This document shows, piece after piece, positions 29,397 to 41,317 of a stretch of DNA of 64,000 bases. The position numbers and the translations under genes were made by a program. The DNA comes from Burkholderiales bacterium (GTDB taxonomy: Bacteria > Pseudomonadota > Gammaproteobacteria > Burkholderiales > Burkholderiaceae_C). The stretch lies in the NCBI GenBank assembly GCA_026400275.1, contig JAPLPK010000191.1, positions 1-64,000 of the forward strand, read 5' to 3'. The notes below the pieces were generated by a model that was not told the DNA's origin, did no database searches, and saw nothing but the letters and a program-made list of their open reading frames with translations. Every line of letters begins with the position of its first letter. Position 1 is the first letter of the stretch.

Positions 29397-31017
29397 ATGG
29401 CCGCATTGGGCGATATCGCTTTCCTGTTAACCGAGGTGCTGCAGGCACCGCAGCAATGGCAGGCCCTGCCAGCATTCGCCGATACCGATGCGGACCTGGC
29501 ACTGCAGGTACTGGAGGAAGCTGGCAAGTTCGTGGATCAGCAAGTCGCACCGCTGCAACGTGTAGGCGACGAGGTGGGCTGCCGCTTCCACGCCGGCCAG
29601 GTCAGCACGCCGCCCGGCTTCAAAGCGGCTTACCAGGCCTTCTGGCAAGCCGGCTGGCCGGCACTGTCCTGCGCCCCGGAAGACGGTGGCCAGGGCCAGC
29701 CCGCGGTGCTGGAATGCGTGCTGTATGAGATGCTGGCCGGCGCCAACCACGGCTGGACCATGGCGCCCGGCCTACTGCACGGCGCCTATGAGTGCCTGAA
29801 GCACCACGGCAGCGACACACTGAAAGCCCAGTACCTGGAAAAGATCGCCAGCGGCGAATGGCTGGCCACCATGTGCCTCACCGAAGCCCATGCCGGCAGC
29901 GACCTGGGCCTGGTACGCAGCAAGGGCGTACCAAATGCCAATGCCACGGACGGCAGCGTGCGCGTGAACGGCAGCAAGATCTTCATCTCTGGCGGCGAGC
30001 ATGACCTGAGCGACAACATCATCCACCTGGTGCTAGCCCGCCTGCCCGATGCGCCGGTCGGGCCCAAAGGCTTGTCGCTGTTCCTGGTGCCCAAAATACT
30101 GCCGGGCGGCGAGCGCAACGCCGTGGTCTGCGAGCGCATCGAGGAAAAAATGGGCCTGCACGGCAGCCCCACCTGCGTGATGCGCTTTGACGACGCGACC
30201 GGCTGGCTGGTGGGTGAACCGCACAAGGGCCTGAACGCGATGTTCGTGATGATGAACGCCGCCCGCCTGCACGTAGGTCTGCAAGGCCTGGGCCTGCTGG
30301 AGGCCGCCTGGCAAAAAGCCCACGCCTACGCGCAAGAGCGCCGGCAGATGCGCGCCCCGTTGGCCGCACAAGGCCCCAGCACCATCGCCGAGCACCCCGC
30401 CATCCGCCGCATTCTGGACACCCAGCGCGCATGGATAGACGGCGGCCGGGTCCTGGCCTACCACGCGGCCTTGCAGCTGGATGTGGCCAAGCACAGCCCA
30501 GACGCGGCCCGACGCGCCAGCGCCCAACGCTGGTGTTTTCAGCGACCAGGCCTTCCAGGGCGCCAGCGCCTGCCTGCAGGTGTTTGGCGGCCATGGTTAC
30601 GTTAGCGAATGGGGCATTGAGCAGATCGTGCGCGACTCGCGCGTGACCATGATCTACGAGGGCACCAACGAAATCCAGGCCATCGACCTGCTGGTGCGCA
30701 AGGTGCTGGCCGATGGCGGCGCCGGCATCAGCGCCCTGCTGGCCGAGCTGCCCGCCACAGCGCAACGTGACGCCCTGCTGCAAGCTACGGCCGACCTGGT
30801 CCACGCCGCCAAGGCCGCGCCCGAGCTGCCCTACTGGGTGGCCGACGACTATCTGCGCGCTGTGGCCCTGGTACTGCTGGACTGGGCCTGGGGCCGCATC
30901 CGCACAGCCCCAGCCGCTAGCGGTCCGCGCTGGAGCGCACCGGCCCAGGCTTTCCAGACCTGGGTGCTGCCCGAGTTCGATATGCGCCTGGCCATCATCC
31001 GCCAGCGGCTGGGCTAA
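29397..31017 (+). pseudogene. Acyl-CoA dehydrogenase, frameshifted with internal deletion
   Basis: N-terminal ORF 29397-30605 and C-terminal ORF 30481-31017 in another frame; homology switches frame at about 30533-30538 (SAQRW | FSDQAFQGASACLQVFGGHGYVSEWGIEQ). Confidence 0.75.
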
Positions 31018-31120
31018 CGCATACCGCACACCGGCGGTGCATTTGGCGCAGGCCCCTGCTTGTACATGGGTGGCCCGGCTTTTAAAATCAAGCCTCCTTT
31101 GCCCGCCGGAGCCCTGCCCC

Positions 31121-31420
31121 ATGAATGCCATCTCATCCATTTCACTGTCCGGCATGCAGGCTGCACAAACCCGGCTGGATGCGTCGGCCCACAACATCGC
31201 CAACCAGCAAACCGAGGGCTTCCAGCCCCTGGAAGTGCAGCAAAGCACCCAAGCAGACGGCGGCGTCAACAGCCAGGTGGAACGCAGCACCGGCGCCGGC
31301 CCCAGCCTGGAAGACGACGTGGTCGCCCAGCTGCAGGCCAAAAACAGCTTCCTGGCTAACCTGAACGTATTCAAAACCAACGACGGCATGCTGGGATCGC
31401 TGCTGAATATCCGCGCCTGA
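31121..31420 (+). CDS. Orphan flagellar rod/hook-like small protein
   Basis: MNAISSISLSGMQAAQTRLDASAHNIANQQTEGFQP resembles the N-terminal Flg_bb_rod motif. Confidence 0.65.
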   Translation: MNAISSISLSGMQAAQTRLDASAHNIANQQTEGFQPLEVQQSTQADGGVNSQVERSTGAGPSLEDDVVAQLQAKNSFLANLNVFKTNDGMLGSLLNIRA

Positions 31421-31489
31421 GAAACTGTTCAAGGTGTTTACGCTGTCCGCACACACAAAAAAACCCACGTCCGGGTAGTTTCTGGTGGC

Positions 31490-33295
31490 TTGCGGGGCAA
31501 GCCCGCTATACATTTAGATACATTTGCTGCCGAGCAGCAGCCTACCCCCAGTTCGCCTGCAAGGCAGACGCCAAGGAGCCTTGTGAACCAACGTGCGGAC
31601 GACCTATCCAGCTGCCAGGCCATGGTCATCGACAGCCATGCCACGTCTCGCTCTATCCTGGTGGCCCAGCTCAGGGACTTTGGCGTGGGCAAGGTGGTGC
31701 AGTGCATGTCTACCGCCCACGCTCGCCGTCTGCTGGAGCACGAACACTTTGACGTGGTGCTGTGCGAGCACCAGTTCGCGGGCAGTTCGTCCTCCGGCCA
31801 GGATTTGATAGACGACCTGCGCCGCAACCAGTGGTTACCCTTCTCCACCGTATTCATCATGGTCACGGGTGAAGCCACGTACACCAAGGTGGCCGAGGCC
31901 GCTGAGTCTGCACTCGATGGCTACTTGCTGAAACCCCACAGCGCCAACAGCCTGGGCGAGCGCTTGCACCAGGCGCGCGTACGCAAAATTGCGTTGAAAG
32001 CTATTTTTGAAGCCATAGACGAAGGGGAGTTTGACAAAGCCGCAGAGCTCTGTGTGAACCGCTTCAACGCCAAAGGCCCGTTCTGGCTCTACGCAGCCCG
32101 CGTGGGTGCCGAACTGCTGCTGCGCACCAACCAGTATGACCAGGCACAGACCCTGTACGAGGCCGTGATCGCCGCCAAGACCCTGCCCTGGGCCAAGCTG
32201 GGCGTGGCGCGTTCGCTGCTGGACTCCGGCCAGACCGCCAAGGCCACCAGCGCCATCGAAAGCCTGATCGGCGAAAACCCACAATACGCCGACGCCTACG
32301 ACATCCTCGGCCGCGCCCAGTTCGAGCAAGGCAAGTACGAGCAAGCCATGGGCTCCTACCAGATGGCGGTGGACATGGCGCCCGACTCCATCAGCCGCGC
32401 GCAGAACCTGGGCCTGATGATGTACTACGTCGGCGACCGCAAGCAGGCCGAGAAAATGCTGGACCGCACGGTGCGCCTGGGGCTGGACTCCAAGATGCTG
32501 GACTGCCAGACCCTGGTGCTTTTAGCGTTCATGCGCCTGGAGGCCAAAGACCGCAAAGGCCTGCAACGCTGCTACGACGATTTCAAGCGTGTTGTTGAAC
32601 GCAGCAGCGACGCTGCACGCAGCCAACGCCTGATGGGCATCATGCAGACCCTGCTAGCCATCTACGACCAGCAGGTAGCCCAGGCAGTGCAATCGGTGCG
32701 CGAGCTCATCCGTGGTGTCAACCAACAAGCGTTTGACTTCGAGTCCGCATGCAATCTGCTGGCCCTGCTGAGCGTGCTGGCGCAGCGCAGCATCCAGCTG
32801 GACGAAATCCACACCGTGATCGACGCGCTGGGCATGCGCTTCTCCACCACCCGGCCGCTGAGCGAGCTGCTGGCCGGCTCTTGCGCCGTCCATGAACCCT
32901 ATGCTGAGCGCATACGCGAATGCCAGCCGCAGATCGCCAAGATCGCCGAAAGCGCCATGGCCCTGAGCCTGCGTGGCGACCCGCGCGCTGCGGTGGACAA
33001 CCTGGTGCTGCACGGCACCAACACCCAGAATGCCAAGCTGATAGAGACCGCCTACCTGGTGCTGCAGCGCTATGAGGCCAAGATTGAGGGCCATGCCGGC
33101 CTGATGGCCGCCGTGCAGGACTTGCGTACGCGTTTCGCACCGGCCAATGCGCGCTCTGTACTGGGCGAGCCCAAACGCCAGGCCGGCGGACTGATACTGC
33201 GCACCGGCGGCGCAGCAGCACGTACATTACCGGGTTTGGCTCCGGCCGAACCCGCGCCCCAGCGCCACGCCTTTTTGCCCTCTGGCCCCAACTGA
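31490..33295 (+). CDS. Response-regulator receiver domain protein with TPR repeats
   Basis: AMVIDSHATSRSILVAQLRDFG...DVVLCEHQF...LKP receiver-like, followed by TPR-like helices; start uncertain. Confidence 0.75.
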   Translation: MRGKPAIHLDTFAAEQQPTPSSPARQTPRSLVNQRADDLSSCQAMVIDSHATSRSILVAQLRDFGVGKVVQCMSTAHARRLLEHEHFDVVLCEHQFAGSSSSGQDLIDDLRRNQWLPFSTVFIMVTGEATYTKVAEAAESALDGYLLKPHSANSLGERLHQARVRKIALKAIFEAIDEGEFDKAAELCVNRFNAKGPFWLYAARVGAELLLRTNQYDQAQTLYEAVIAAKTLPWAKLGVARSLLDSGQTAKATSAIESLIGENPQYADAYDILGRAQFEQGKYEQAMGSYQMAVDMAPDSISRAQNLGLMMYYVGDRKQAEKMLDRTVRLGLDSKMLDCQTLVLLAFMRLEAKDRKGLQRCYDDFKRVVERSSDAARSQRLMGIMQTLLAIYDQQVAQAVQSVRELIRGVNQQAFDFESACNLLALLSVLAQRSIQLDEIHTVIDALGMRFSTTRPLSELLAGSCAVHEPYAERIRECQPQIAKIAESAMALSLRGDPRAAVDNLVLHGTNTQNAKLIETAYLVLQRYEAKIEGHAGLMAAVQDLRTRFAPANARSVLGEPKRQAGGLILRTGGAAARTLPGLAPAEPAPQRHAFLPSGPN

Positions 33296-33301
33296 ATTCC
33301 C

Positions 33302-34132
33302 ATGTCCTGGCACGCCCAACTCGACCTGCATTACCAAAAAGAAGCTGCACGCAGCATTGCCCGCCACCTGCACAAAGGGCCGCTGCGCATTTTGCAAAGC
33401 CTGTACCCAGAGGGTGATGCGATCTGCCACAACGTACTGGTGCACCCACCCGGCGGCCTGGTCGGCGGTGACACGCTAGACATCACGGTGCGGGTGGACA
33501 GCGGCGCCCATGGCCTCATCACCACGCCCGGCGCAACCCGGTTTTACCGATCCGCCGGCGAAGCGGCACTGCAAAACACCCAGATCACGCTGGCCCCTGG
33601 GGCCCGAATGGAATGGCTGCCCAGCGAGGCGATTTGCTACAACCAGTGCCTGGCCGAAAACCGCCTGCGCTTCCAACTGGAGCCCGGCGCTGAGCTAATA
33701 GGCTGGGACGTTACCGCCTTCGGCCTGCCGCAGGCGCAGCAGCCGTTTGTGCAAGGCCGTTTTTGCCAGCACCTGGAGCTGCCCGGCGTATGGCTGGAGC
33801 GCGGCACCATAGACGCCAGCGACACCCGCCTGCTGGACAGCCCGCTGGGCCTGGCCGGCAACAAGTGCATGGCCTCGCTGTTCTTCCTGGCCGGCACCCG
33901 GCTGGACAATGCACGCCGCGCCGCCGCGCTGGACGTGGCCCGCCAAGTCATCGACAGCCACCCGCTGCGCGACAAAGCCGGCGCCACCAGCCCCGACGGC
34001 CAGGTCGTCATCGTCCGCTGCCTAGCCCCGCTGGTAGAACCCGCCATGGATTTGATGAAACAGGTCTGGGCCGCCTGGCGCGCCCACTTCTGGCAGCTAC
34101 CCGCCACCAAGCCACGCATCTGGGCGATGTAG
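33302..34132 (+). CDS. ureD: Urease accessory protein UreD
   Basis: LHPPGGLVGGDTLDITV, TPGATRFYRSAG, WLPSEAICYN. Confidence 0.92.
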   Translation: MSWHAQLDLHYQKEAARSIARHLHKGPLRILQSLYPEGDAICHNVLVHPPGGLVGGDTLDITVRVDSGAHGLITTPGATRFYRSAGEAALQNTQITLAPGARMEWLPSEAICYNQCLAENRLRFQLEPGAELIGWDVTAFGLPQAQQPFVQGRFCQHLELPGVWLERGTIDASDTRLLDSPLGLAGNKCMASLFFLAGTRLDNARRAAALDVARQVIDSHPLRDKAGATSPDGQVVIVRCLAPLVEPAMDLMKQVWAAWRAHFWQLPATKPRIWAM

Positions 34133-34134
34133 AA

Positions 34135-34191
34135 GAAATAGGCCGCTAGCGCATATAGAACCTGCGCAGGCAGCTATCAAAAATGTAGTAT
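34135..34191 (+). repeat. Dispersed hairpin repeat copy R8
   Basis: aaataggccgctagcgcatatagaacctgcgcaggcagctatcaaaaatgtagta, 2 nt after the ureD stop. Confidence 0.8.
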
Positions 34192-34199
34192 AGAGGTAT

Positions 34200-34380
34200 C
34201 AGACAAGCTCAGTGGGAAAACTGGCCATCCCGTCAACGACGAGACTGTCTGGCCCAGAAACACCGCGGAACTGGCTATGCCAGGCCGCAGGTGTTGCCCC
34301 CTGCATGTCACATCGGTTTTTCAAACCGATGTGAGGGGGGTTGGCGAAAACATGTGGCATCGGCTTTTCAACCCGATGCC
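34200..34380. ncRNA. Candidate structured RNA / multi-hairpin region, strand unresolved
   Basis: At least five helices: CAGACA/TGTCTG enclosing CGTCaacGACG; AACACCGCGGaaCTGGCtatGCCAGgCCGCaGGTGTT; CACATCGGTTT-ttc-AAACCGATGTG; GGCATCGG-N9-CCGATGCC. Confidence 0.45.
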
Positions 34381-34407
34381 GGGGAAGTGTGTAGCCTGGG
34401 GGTGTGC

Positions 34408-35502
34408 CTAAACTTGCCCTACTAGCATCTGCACAAACATCTGCAGCTTGGTATTGGTCTCGGCGCTCAGGGCCGTGAACTCCAGCCCGGCCAGCAACAG
34501 GCCGTCTTCGTGCTTGGTCTTCATCACACGGGCGTAGATGTCGGTGACCGGGTATTCCACCAGGGTCATGTCGAAGTTCAGCTTCACGTCAAAGCCGACT
34601 TCCAGCGGCAGGTCCAGCTCCAGCAGCACGCCGTGGTAGCCAATGTCCAGGATATGCGCGCGGATCGGGTGGGGCAGCACCGTGCTGCCTTCCAGCACCT
34701 GCAGGTCGCAGGGAATGCGCACCTCGGCGCGGTGGCTGCGGCGGAACTCCTGGCGTGGCACTTTGAGGTGCAGCGCGGGTATGGAGATCAACTCGCGCAC
34801 CTTCACCGGCACCAGCTTGCCGGCCACGAACACCTCCACCGGGTCGGTCACCACCACCGAGCCATCGCAGCGCTGGTAGGTGTTCTCGCTGATCAGCACC
34901 TGGCCGCGCAGGCTGAAGGATTCGATGCGCGACGCCAGGCTGACCTCGTTGCCAATCACCGTGTACTGCGAAAAAGCCTCTGAGCCAAAGCGCCCGGCCA
35001 TCACCGAGCCGGTGTTCAGGCCTATGCCCATGTACAGCTCGGGCATGCGGCCGCGCTGGTACTGGTCGTTCAGCAGGCGCATGGCGATCTGCATTTCCAC
35101 CGCGCAAGACAGGGCGCGCATCACATCGTCCGGGCGCTCCACCGGCGCGCCAAACAGCACCGTCATGGACTCACCGGTGAACTTGTCGATGGTGCCCTGG
35201 TAGCGGTAAATCACCTCGCTCATGCGCTCCAGGCACAGGTTGAGCATGGTCACGATGGTTCCCGCAGGCTGGGTGGCGGTCAGCGCGATAAAGCCGCGCA
35301 AATCCGCCACCAGTATGGTCACGTCGCGCTTGACCACCGCCAGCTCGGGCCCTGAGTCGGGGGCGCCCAAGGCACCGTCCACGATGGCCGACAACTCGGC
35401 CTGCAGCGCGGGCGACACAGCTGTGCCGGTTTCGCGCGCCACCAGTGCTTGCAAGCGGCGTTGTGTCTCCGTCCGGGTATCAGTTTTCATGCGATTGGAC
35501 AT
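34408..35502 (-). CDS. Class III adenylate/guanylate cyclase with C-terminal PilZ-like domain
   Basis: VTILVADLRGFIALT...FTGESMTVLFGAP...GIGLNTGSVMAGRFG...VIGNEVSLASRIE; C-terminal RRSHR ... DIGYHG. Confidence 0.88.
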   Translation of the reverse strand: MSNRMKTDTRTETQRRLQALVARETGTAVSPALQAELSAIVDGALGAPDSGPELAVVKRDVTILVADLRGFIALTATQPAGTIVTMLNLCLERMSEVIYRYQGTIDKFTGESMTVLFGAPVERPDDVMRALSCAVEMQIAMRLLNDQYQRGRMPELYMGIGLNTGSVMAGRFGSEAFSQYTVIGNEVSLASRIESFSLRGQVLISENTYQRCDGSVVVTDPVEVFVAGKLVPVKVRELISIPALHLKVPRQEFRRSHRAEVRIPCDLQVLEGSTVLPHPIRAHILDIGYHGVLLELDLPLEVGFDVKLNFDMTLVEYPVTDIYARVMKTKHEDGLLLAGLEFTALSAETNTKLQMFVQMLVGQV

Positions 35503-35592
35503 TCTGTAGTGGTTGCGCGGTATGCGCTGCCAACAGAATAGTGCCGCACCCGGTGGCGGTCAAGCTGCAAGACCCGCAGCCCGTGCGCCATG

Positions 35593-36804
35593 TCAATGGC
35601 CCAGCACCCCGTCAGCCTTGAACATGGCTTTGATGCCGCGCACCGCCTGGCGGATACGCGCCTCGTTCTCGATCAACGCAAAGCGCACATGCTCGTCGCC
35701 ATGGTCGCCAAAGCCTATGCCGGGTGATACCGAGACCTTGGCCTTGGCCAGCAGCTGCTTGGCAAACTCCAGCGAACCCAGAGCCCGGTAGGGCTCGGGA
35801 ATGCGCGCCCAGATGTACATGCTGGCCTTGGGGCATTCCACCTGCCAGCCGGCTTCCATCAGCCCTTTGTAGAGCACGTCGCGGCGGCTCTGGTAGGTGG
35901 CGGCGATCTCGCCCACACAGCTCTGGTCGCCCTCTAGCGCGGCGATGGCCGCCACTTGCAGCGGCGTGAAAGTGCCGTAGTCGTGGTAGCTCTTGATGCG
36001 CGCCAGGGCCGCCACCAGGTCGGGGTTGCCGACCATGAAGCCGACGCGCCAGCCGGCCATGTTGTAGCTCTTGGACAGAGTGAAGAACTCCACCGCGATA
36101 TCTTTCGCGCCCGGCACCTGCATGATGCTGGGCGCCTTCCAGCCGTCGAACACTATGTCGGCATAGGCCAGGTCATGCACCACGAAGATGTCGTGCTTTT
36201 TGGCCAGCGCAATCACCTTCTCGAAGAACGGCAGCTCCACGCACTGCGCCGTGGGGTTGCTGGGGAAGCCCAGCACCATCATCTTCGGCTTGGGGTAGCT
36301 GCCGCGAATGGCCTTCTCCAGCTCGGCGAAAAAGTCCACGCCCTCGGTCAGCGGCACGCTGCGGATGTCAGCGCCCGCTATCACCGCGCCGTAGATGTGG
36401 ATGGGGTAGCTCGGGTCGGGCACCAGCACGGTATCGCCCCGGTCCAGCGTGGCCAGCATCAGATGCGCCAGGCCTTCTTTCGAGCCTATGGTGACGATGG
36501 CCTCGCTGTCGGGGTCGATATCGACCTGGTAGCGCGTTTTGTACCAATGCGAAATAGCCCGGCGCAGACGCGGTATGCCCTTGCTGGCCGAATAGCCGTG
36601 GGTGTCCGGCCGCTGGGCCACCTCGGTGAGCTTGGCGACGATGTGCGCAGGCGTGGCCCCGTCGGGGTTGCCCATGCTCATGTCGATGATGTCCTCGCCA
36701 CGCCGGCGTGCAGCCAGCTTGAGTTCGGCCGTGATGTTGAAAACGTAGGGAGGCAGGCGGTCAATGCGCGCAAAGCGGCGCTTGCCTGCAGAAGATGCAG
36801 CCAT
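35593..36804 (-). CDS. PLP-dependent aminotransferase (alanine transaminase AlaC-like)
   Basis: [46 protein letters not shown]-Lys region. Confidence 0.9.
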   Translation of the reverse strand: MAASSAGKRRFARIDRLPPYVFNITAELKLAARRRGEDIIDMSMGNPDGATPAHIVAKLTEVAQRPDTHGYSASKGIPRLRRAISHWYKTRYQVDIDPDSEAIVTIGSKEGLAHLMLATLDRGDTVLVPDPSYPIHIYGAVIAGADIRSVPLTEGVDFFAELEKAIRGSYPKPKMMVLGFPSNPTAQCVELPFFEKVIALAKKHDIFVVHDLAYADIVFDGWKAPSIMQVPGAKDIAVEFFTLSKSYNMAGWRVGFMVGNPDLVAALARIKSYHDYGTFTPLQVAAIAALEGDQSCVGEIAATYQSRRDVLYKGLMEAGWQVECPKASMYIWARIPEPYRALGSLEFAKQLLAKAKVSVSPGIGFGDHGDEHVRFALIENEARIRQAVRGIKAMFKADGVLGH

Positions 36805-36950
36805 GTTGATAAATCTCACGTAAGCGCCCGGAACCGTCCGAGCGACGTGGTCTGCCATGTGGGCAGACCCGTTTGAATGCTAGCAGAAAGCCTGGCCGCC
36901 CCAGACAAGCCAGCGCACGCAGAACTTGGCACGTAAACTGCATACATAAA

Positions 36951-36963
36951 CCTGTCTATACAG
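36951..36963. promoter_or_regulatory. HutC-like operator half-palindrome
   Basis: CCTGTCTATACAG. Confidence 0.45.
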
Positions 36964-37071
36964 ATTAAACAGACCTACTTTCTGAATTTTCACCAAATTT
37001 GTGCCTGATATGACCCGAATTCAACCGTCAAATCCAGCCTCACGCACCATTCAGGTGAAAATAATGGTTTA

Positions 37072-37085
37072 CCTGTATGTACAAG
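37072..37085. promoter_or_regulatory. HutC-like operator upstream of hutC
   Basis: CCTGTATGTACAAG. Confidence 0.55.
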
Positions 37086-37115
37086 TTGGCAAATAACGCC
37101 GACTATCGCACCACT

Positions 37116-37910
37116 ATGAGCACATCCACACCTTCCGTACGCCGCACATCCAGGCCCCGCGCGCATGTGGCGCAATCCCCGCTGGAGCCCGCCGTGGCCC
37201 GCTACCAGCAGGTCAAGGATTTCATTGCCAGCAAGATCCAGGACGGCACCTGGCGCGCTGGCGACCGCCTGCCCTCTGAAAGCGAATTGGTCACCCAGTT
37301 CGGCATTGCCCGCATGACCGTCAACCGCGCCCTGCGCGAGCTGGTAGAGCAAGGCCGCATAACCCGCACCGCCGGCGTAGGCAGTTTCGTGGCCGATGAA
37401 AAGCCCCAGGGCAATCTGCTGCAGATCGCCCGCCTGTCGGACGACATCCGCCGCCGTGGCCACGACTATCGCTGCCAGATCGTCACCGTGGAACGCATCG
37501 CCGCCCCGCTGGAAGTAGCGGCCGCGCTGGGCCTGCACACTGGGGAATCGGTGTTCCACGCGGTCTGCGTGCATCTGGAAGACGGCGTGGCCATCCAGCT
37601 GGAAGACCGCTTCGTGAACCCGCGCATGGTGCCCGAATTCATGGAGCAAGATTTCACACAAGAGCAGCCCTCCGACTTCCTGGTGCGCACCGTGTTGTTC
37701 GACCAGATGGAGCATGTGGTGGACGCCGTGCTGCCCACCCGCGAGCAGGCCGAGCTGCTGCAAATGGAGCCCAGCCAACCCTGCCTGCTGCTCACCCGAC
37801 GCACCTGGATGCGCGAAGTCCCCATCACCCTGGTGCGCTGCCTGCACCCCGGCGCGCGCTACCGCCTGGGCAGCCGCGTACGCACCGATGGCAATGCCGT
37901 GACCAGCTAA
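37116..37910 (+). CDS. hutC: Histidine utilisation repressor (GntR/HutC family)
   Basis: [44 protein letters not shown] wHTH plus UTRA domain; adjacent to hutH. Confidence 0.92.
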   Translation: MSTSTPSVRRTSRPRAHVAQSPLEPAVARYQQVKDFIASKIQDGTWRAGDRLPSESELVTQFGIARMTVNRALRELVEQGRITRTAGVGSFVADEKPQGNLLQIARLSDDIRRRGHDYRCQIVTVERIAAPLEVAAALGLHTGESVFHAVCVHLEDGVAIQLEDRFVNPRMVPEFMEQDFTQEQPSDFLVRTVLFDQMEHVVDAVLPTREQAELLQMEPSQPCLLLTRRTWMREVPITLVRCLHPGARYRLGSRVRTDGNAVTS

Positions 37911-37950
37911 CTTTTACCCCTACACACCACCGCGCTTTCGCTTGCACCAA

Positions 37951-37964
37951 CTTGTCTATACAGG
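37951..37964. promoter_or_regulatory. HutC-like operator upstream of hutH
   Basis: CTTGTCTATACAGG. Confidence 0.55.
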
Positions 37965-37971
37965 ATTAGAA

Positions 37972-39507
37972 ATGTCCACACTCACACTCCATCCCGGCCA
38001 CGTCACTTTGGCCCAGCTGCGCAGCATCCACGCAGGCAATATCCAGCTCAAGCTAGCCCCAGAAGCCCACGCCGGCATGCTGGCCGCACAGGCCACGGTG
38101 CAACGCATCGTGGACCACGACCAGGTGGTCTATGGCATCAACACCGGCTTTGGCAAACTGGCCAGCACCAAAATCGCACCCGACCACCTGGCCGACCTGC
38201 AGCGCAACCTGGTGCTGTCGCACAGCGTGGGCACGGGCGAACACCTGGCAGCCCCCGTGGTGCGCCTGATCCTAGCCACCAAGGCGGTCAGCCTGGCACG
38301 CGGCCATTCCGGCATACGCCCCGCATTGGCCGAAGCCCTGCTGGCCCTGGTCAACGCCGGCATCACGCCTTGCATCCCGGCCAAGGGCTCGGTGGGCGCA
38401 TCCGGCGACCTGGCGCCGCTGGCGCACATGGCCTGCGTATTGATAGGCGAAGGCCATGCCACCAGCGCCAACGGCGAAGTGCTGTCCGGCGTGGAAGCCA
38501 TGGCCCGCATCGGCCTGAAGCCCTTTGTACTAGGCCCCAAGGAAGGCCTGGCGTTGCTGAACGGCACGCAGGCATCTACCGCGCTGGCGCTGCACGGCCT
38601 GTTTGGCGCAGAGAACGTGTTTGGCGCCGCCCTGCTGTCCGGCGCGCTGTCGCTGGAAGCGGTGCAAGGCTCGATCAAACCCTTCGATGCACGTATTCAC
38701 GCCGCACGCGGCCAGCCTGGCCAGATGGCGGTGGCAGGTGCGGTACGCGCCCTGCTGGACGGCAGCGAAATCGTGCCGTCCCACTCGAACTGCGGCCGCG
38801 TGCAAGACCCCTATTCGCTGCGCTGCATTCCGCAGGTCATGGGCGCCTGCCTGGACAACCTGACCCATGCCGCCAAGGTACTGCAGACCGAAGCGAATGC
38901 CGCGTCCGACAACCCATTGGTGTTTGACAACGGCGACGTGATCTCCGGCGGCAACTTCCACGCCGAACCCGTGGCCTTTGCCGCCGACATCATTGCCCTG
39001 GCGATCGCGGAAATCGGCGCTATTTCTGAGCGCCGCCTGGCACTGCTGCTGGACACCGGCCTGTCCGGCCTGCCGCCCTTCCTGGTGCGCGACGGCGGCC
39101 TGAACTCGGGCTTCATGATGGCCCAGGTCACAGCGGCTGCCGTCGCGTCCGAAAACAAATCCCTGGCCCACCCCGCCAGCGTGGACAGCCTGCCCACCTC
39201 GGCCAACCAGGAGGACCATGTGTCCATGGCCACCTTTGCCGCGCGCCGCCTGGGAGAGATGGTGAACAACACCGCCGTGGTCATTGGCATCGAGGCCATG
39301 GGCGCCGCCCAGGGCATTGAGCTGAAACGCAACCTGAAAAGCTCGCCCCTGGTGGAAGCCGCCTTTGGCGACATTCGCCAGCGCGTGGCCTTCCTGGACC
39401 AGGACCGCTTCCTGGCCAACGACATCGAAGCCATGCGCCTATGGGCCCACCGCAGCGACTGGCCAGCCGCCGTACTGAACATCTTGCCCAGCCACATCCC
39501 AGCCTAA
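37972..39507 (+). CDS. hutH: Histidine ammonia-lyase
   Basis: [19 protein letters not shown] signature; 512 aa. Confidence 0.95.
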   Translation: MSTLTLHPGHVTLAQLRSIHAGNIQLKLAPEAHAGMLAAQATVQRIVDHDQVVYGINTGFGKLASTKIAPDHLADLQRNLVLSHSVGTGEHLAAPVVRLILATKAVSLARGHSGIRPALAEALLALVNAGITPCIPAKGSVGASGDLAPLAHMACVLIGEGHATSANGEVLSGVEAMARIGLKPFVLGPKEGLALLNGTQASTALALHGLFGAENVFGAALLSGALSLEAVQGSIKPFDARIHAARGQPGQMAVAGAVRALLDGSEIVPSHSNCGRVQDPYSLRCIPQVMGACLDNLTHAAKVLQTEANAASDNPLVFDNGDVISGGNFHAEPVAFAADIIALAIAEIGAISERRLALLLDTGLSGLPPFLVRDGGLNSGFMMAQVTAAAVASENKSLAHPASVDSLPTSANQEDHVSMATFAARRLGEMVNNTAVVIGIEAMGAAQGIELKRNLKSSPLVEAAFGDIRQRVAFLDQDRFLANDIEAMRLWAHRSDWPAAVLNILPSHIPA

Positions 39508-39518
39508 GGAGAGCCTCA

Positions 39519-41213
<1,695 letters not shown>

Positions 41214-41218
41214 AGGAA

Positions 41219-41273
41219 ACGCTACGGTATTGATAGCTACTAGCGCAGGAAAAACCTGCGCTAGAGCCTGTTT
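41219..41273 (-). repeat. Dispersed hairpin repeat copy R9, inverted orientation
   Basis: rc: aacaggctctagcgcaggtttttcctgcgctagtagctatcaataccgtagc, 6 nt after the hutU stop. Confidence 0.8.
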
Positions 41274-41317
41274 CTCTCTGAGTCCCTCTTATCCCTCAAC
41301 CCTCTGAAAGTGAAACC

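Noticed and set aside
30019-31389. 456-aa minus-strand ORF
   Set aside because: Antisense to the disrupted acyl-CoA dehydrogenase and the flagellar-like gene; length reflects GC-rich stop depletion.
34309-34380. Pair of ordinary bidirectional terminators between convergent genes
   Set aside because: Strong hairpins but no T-tract on either strand and additional upstream helices; kept as a candidate structured RNA instead.
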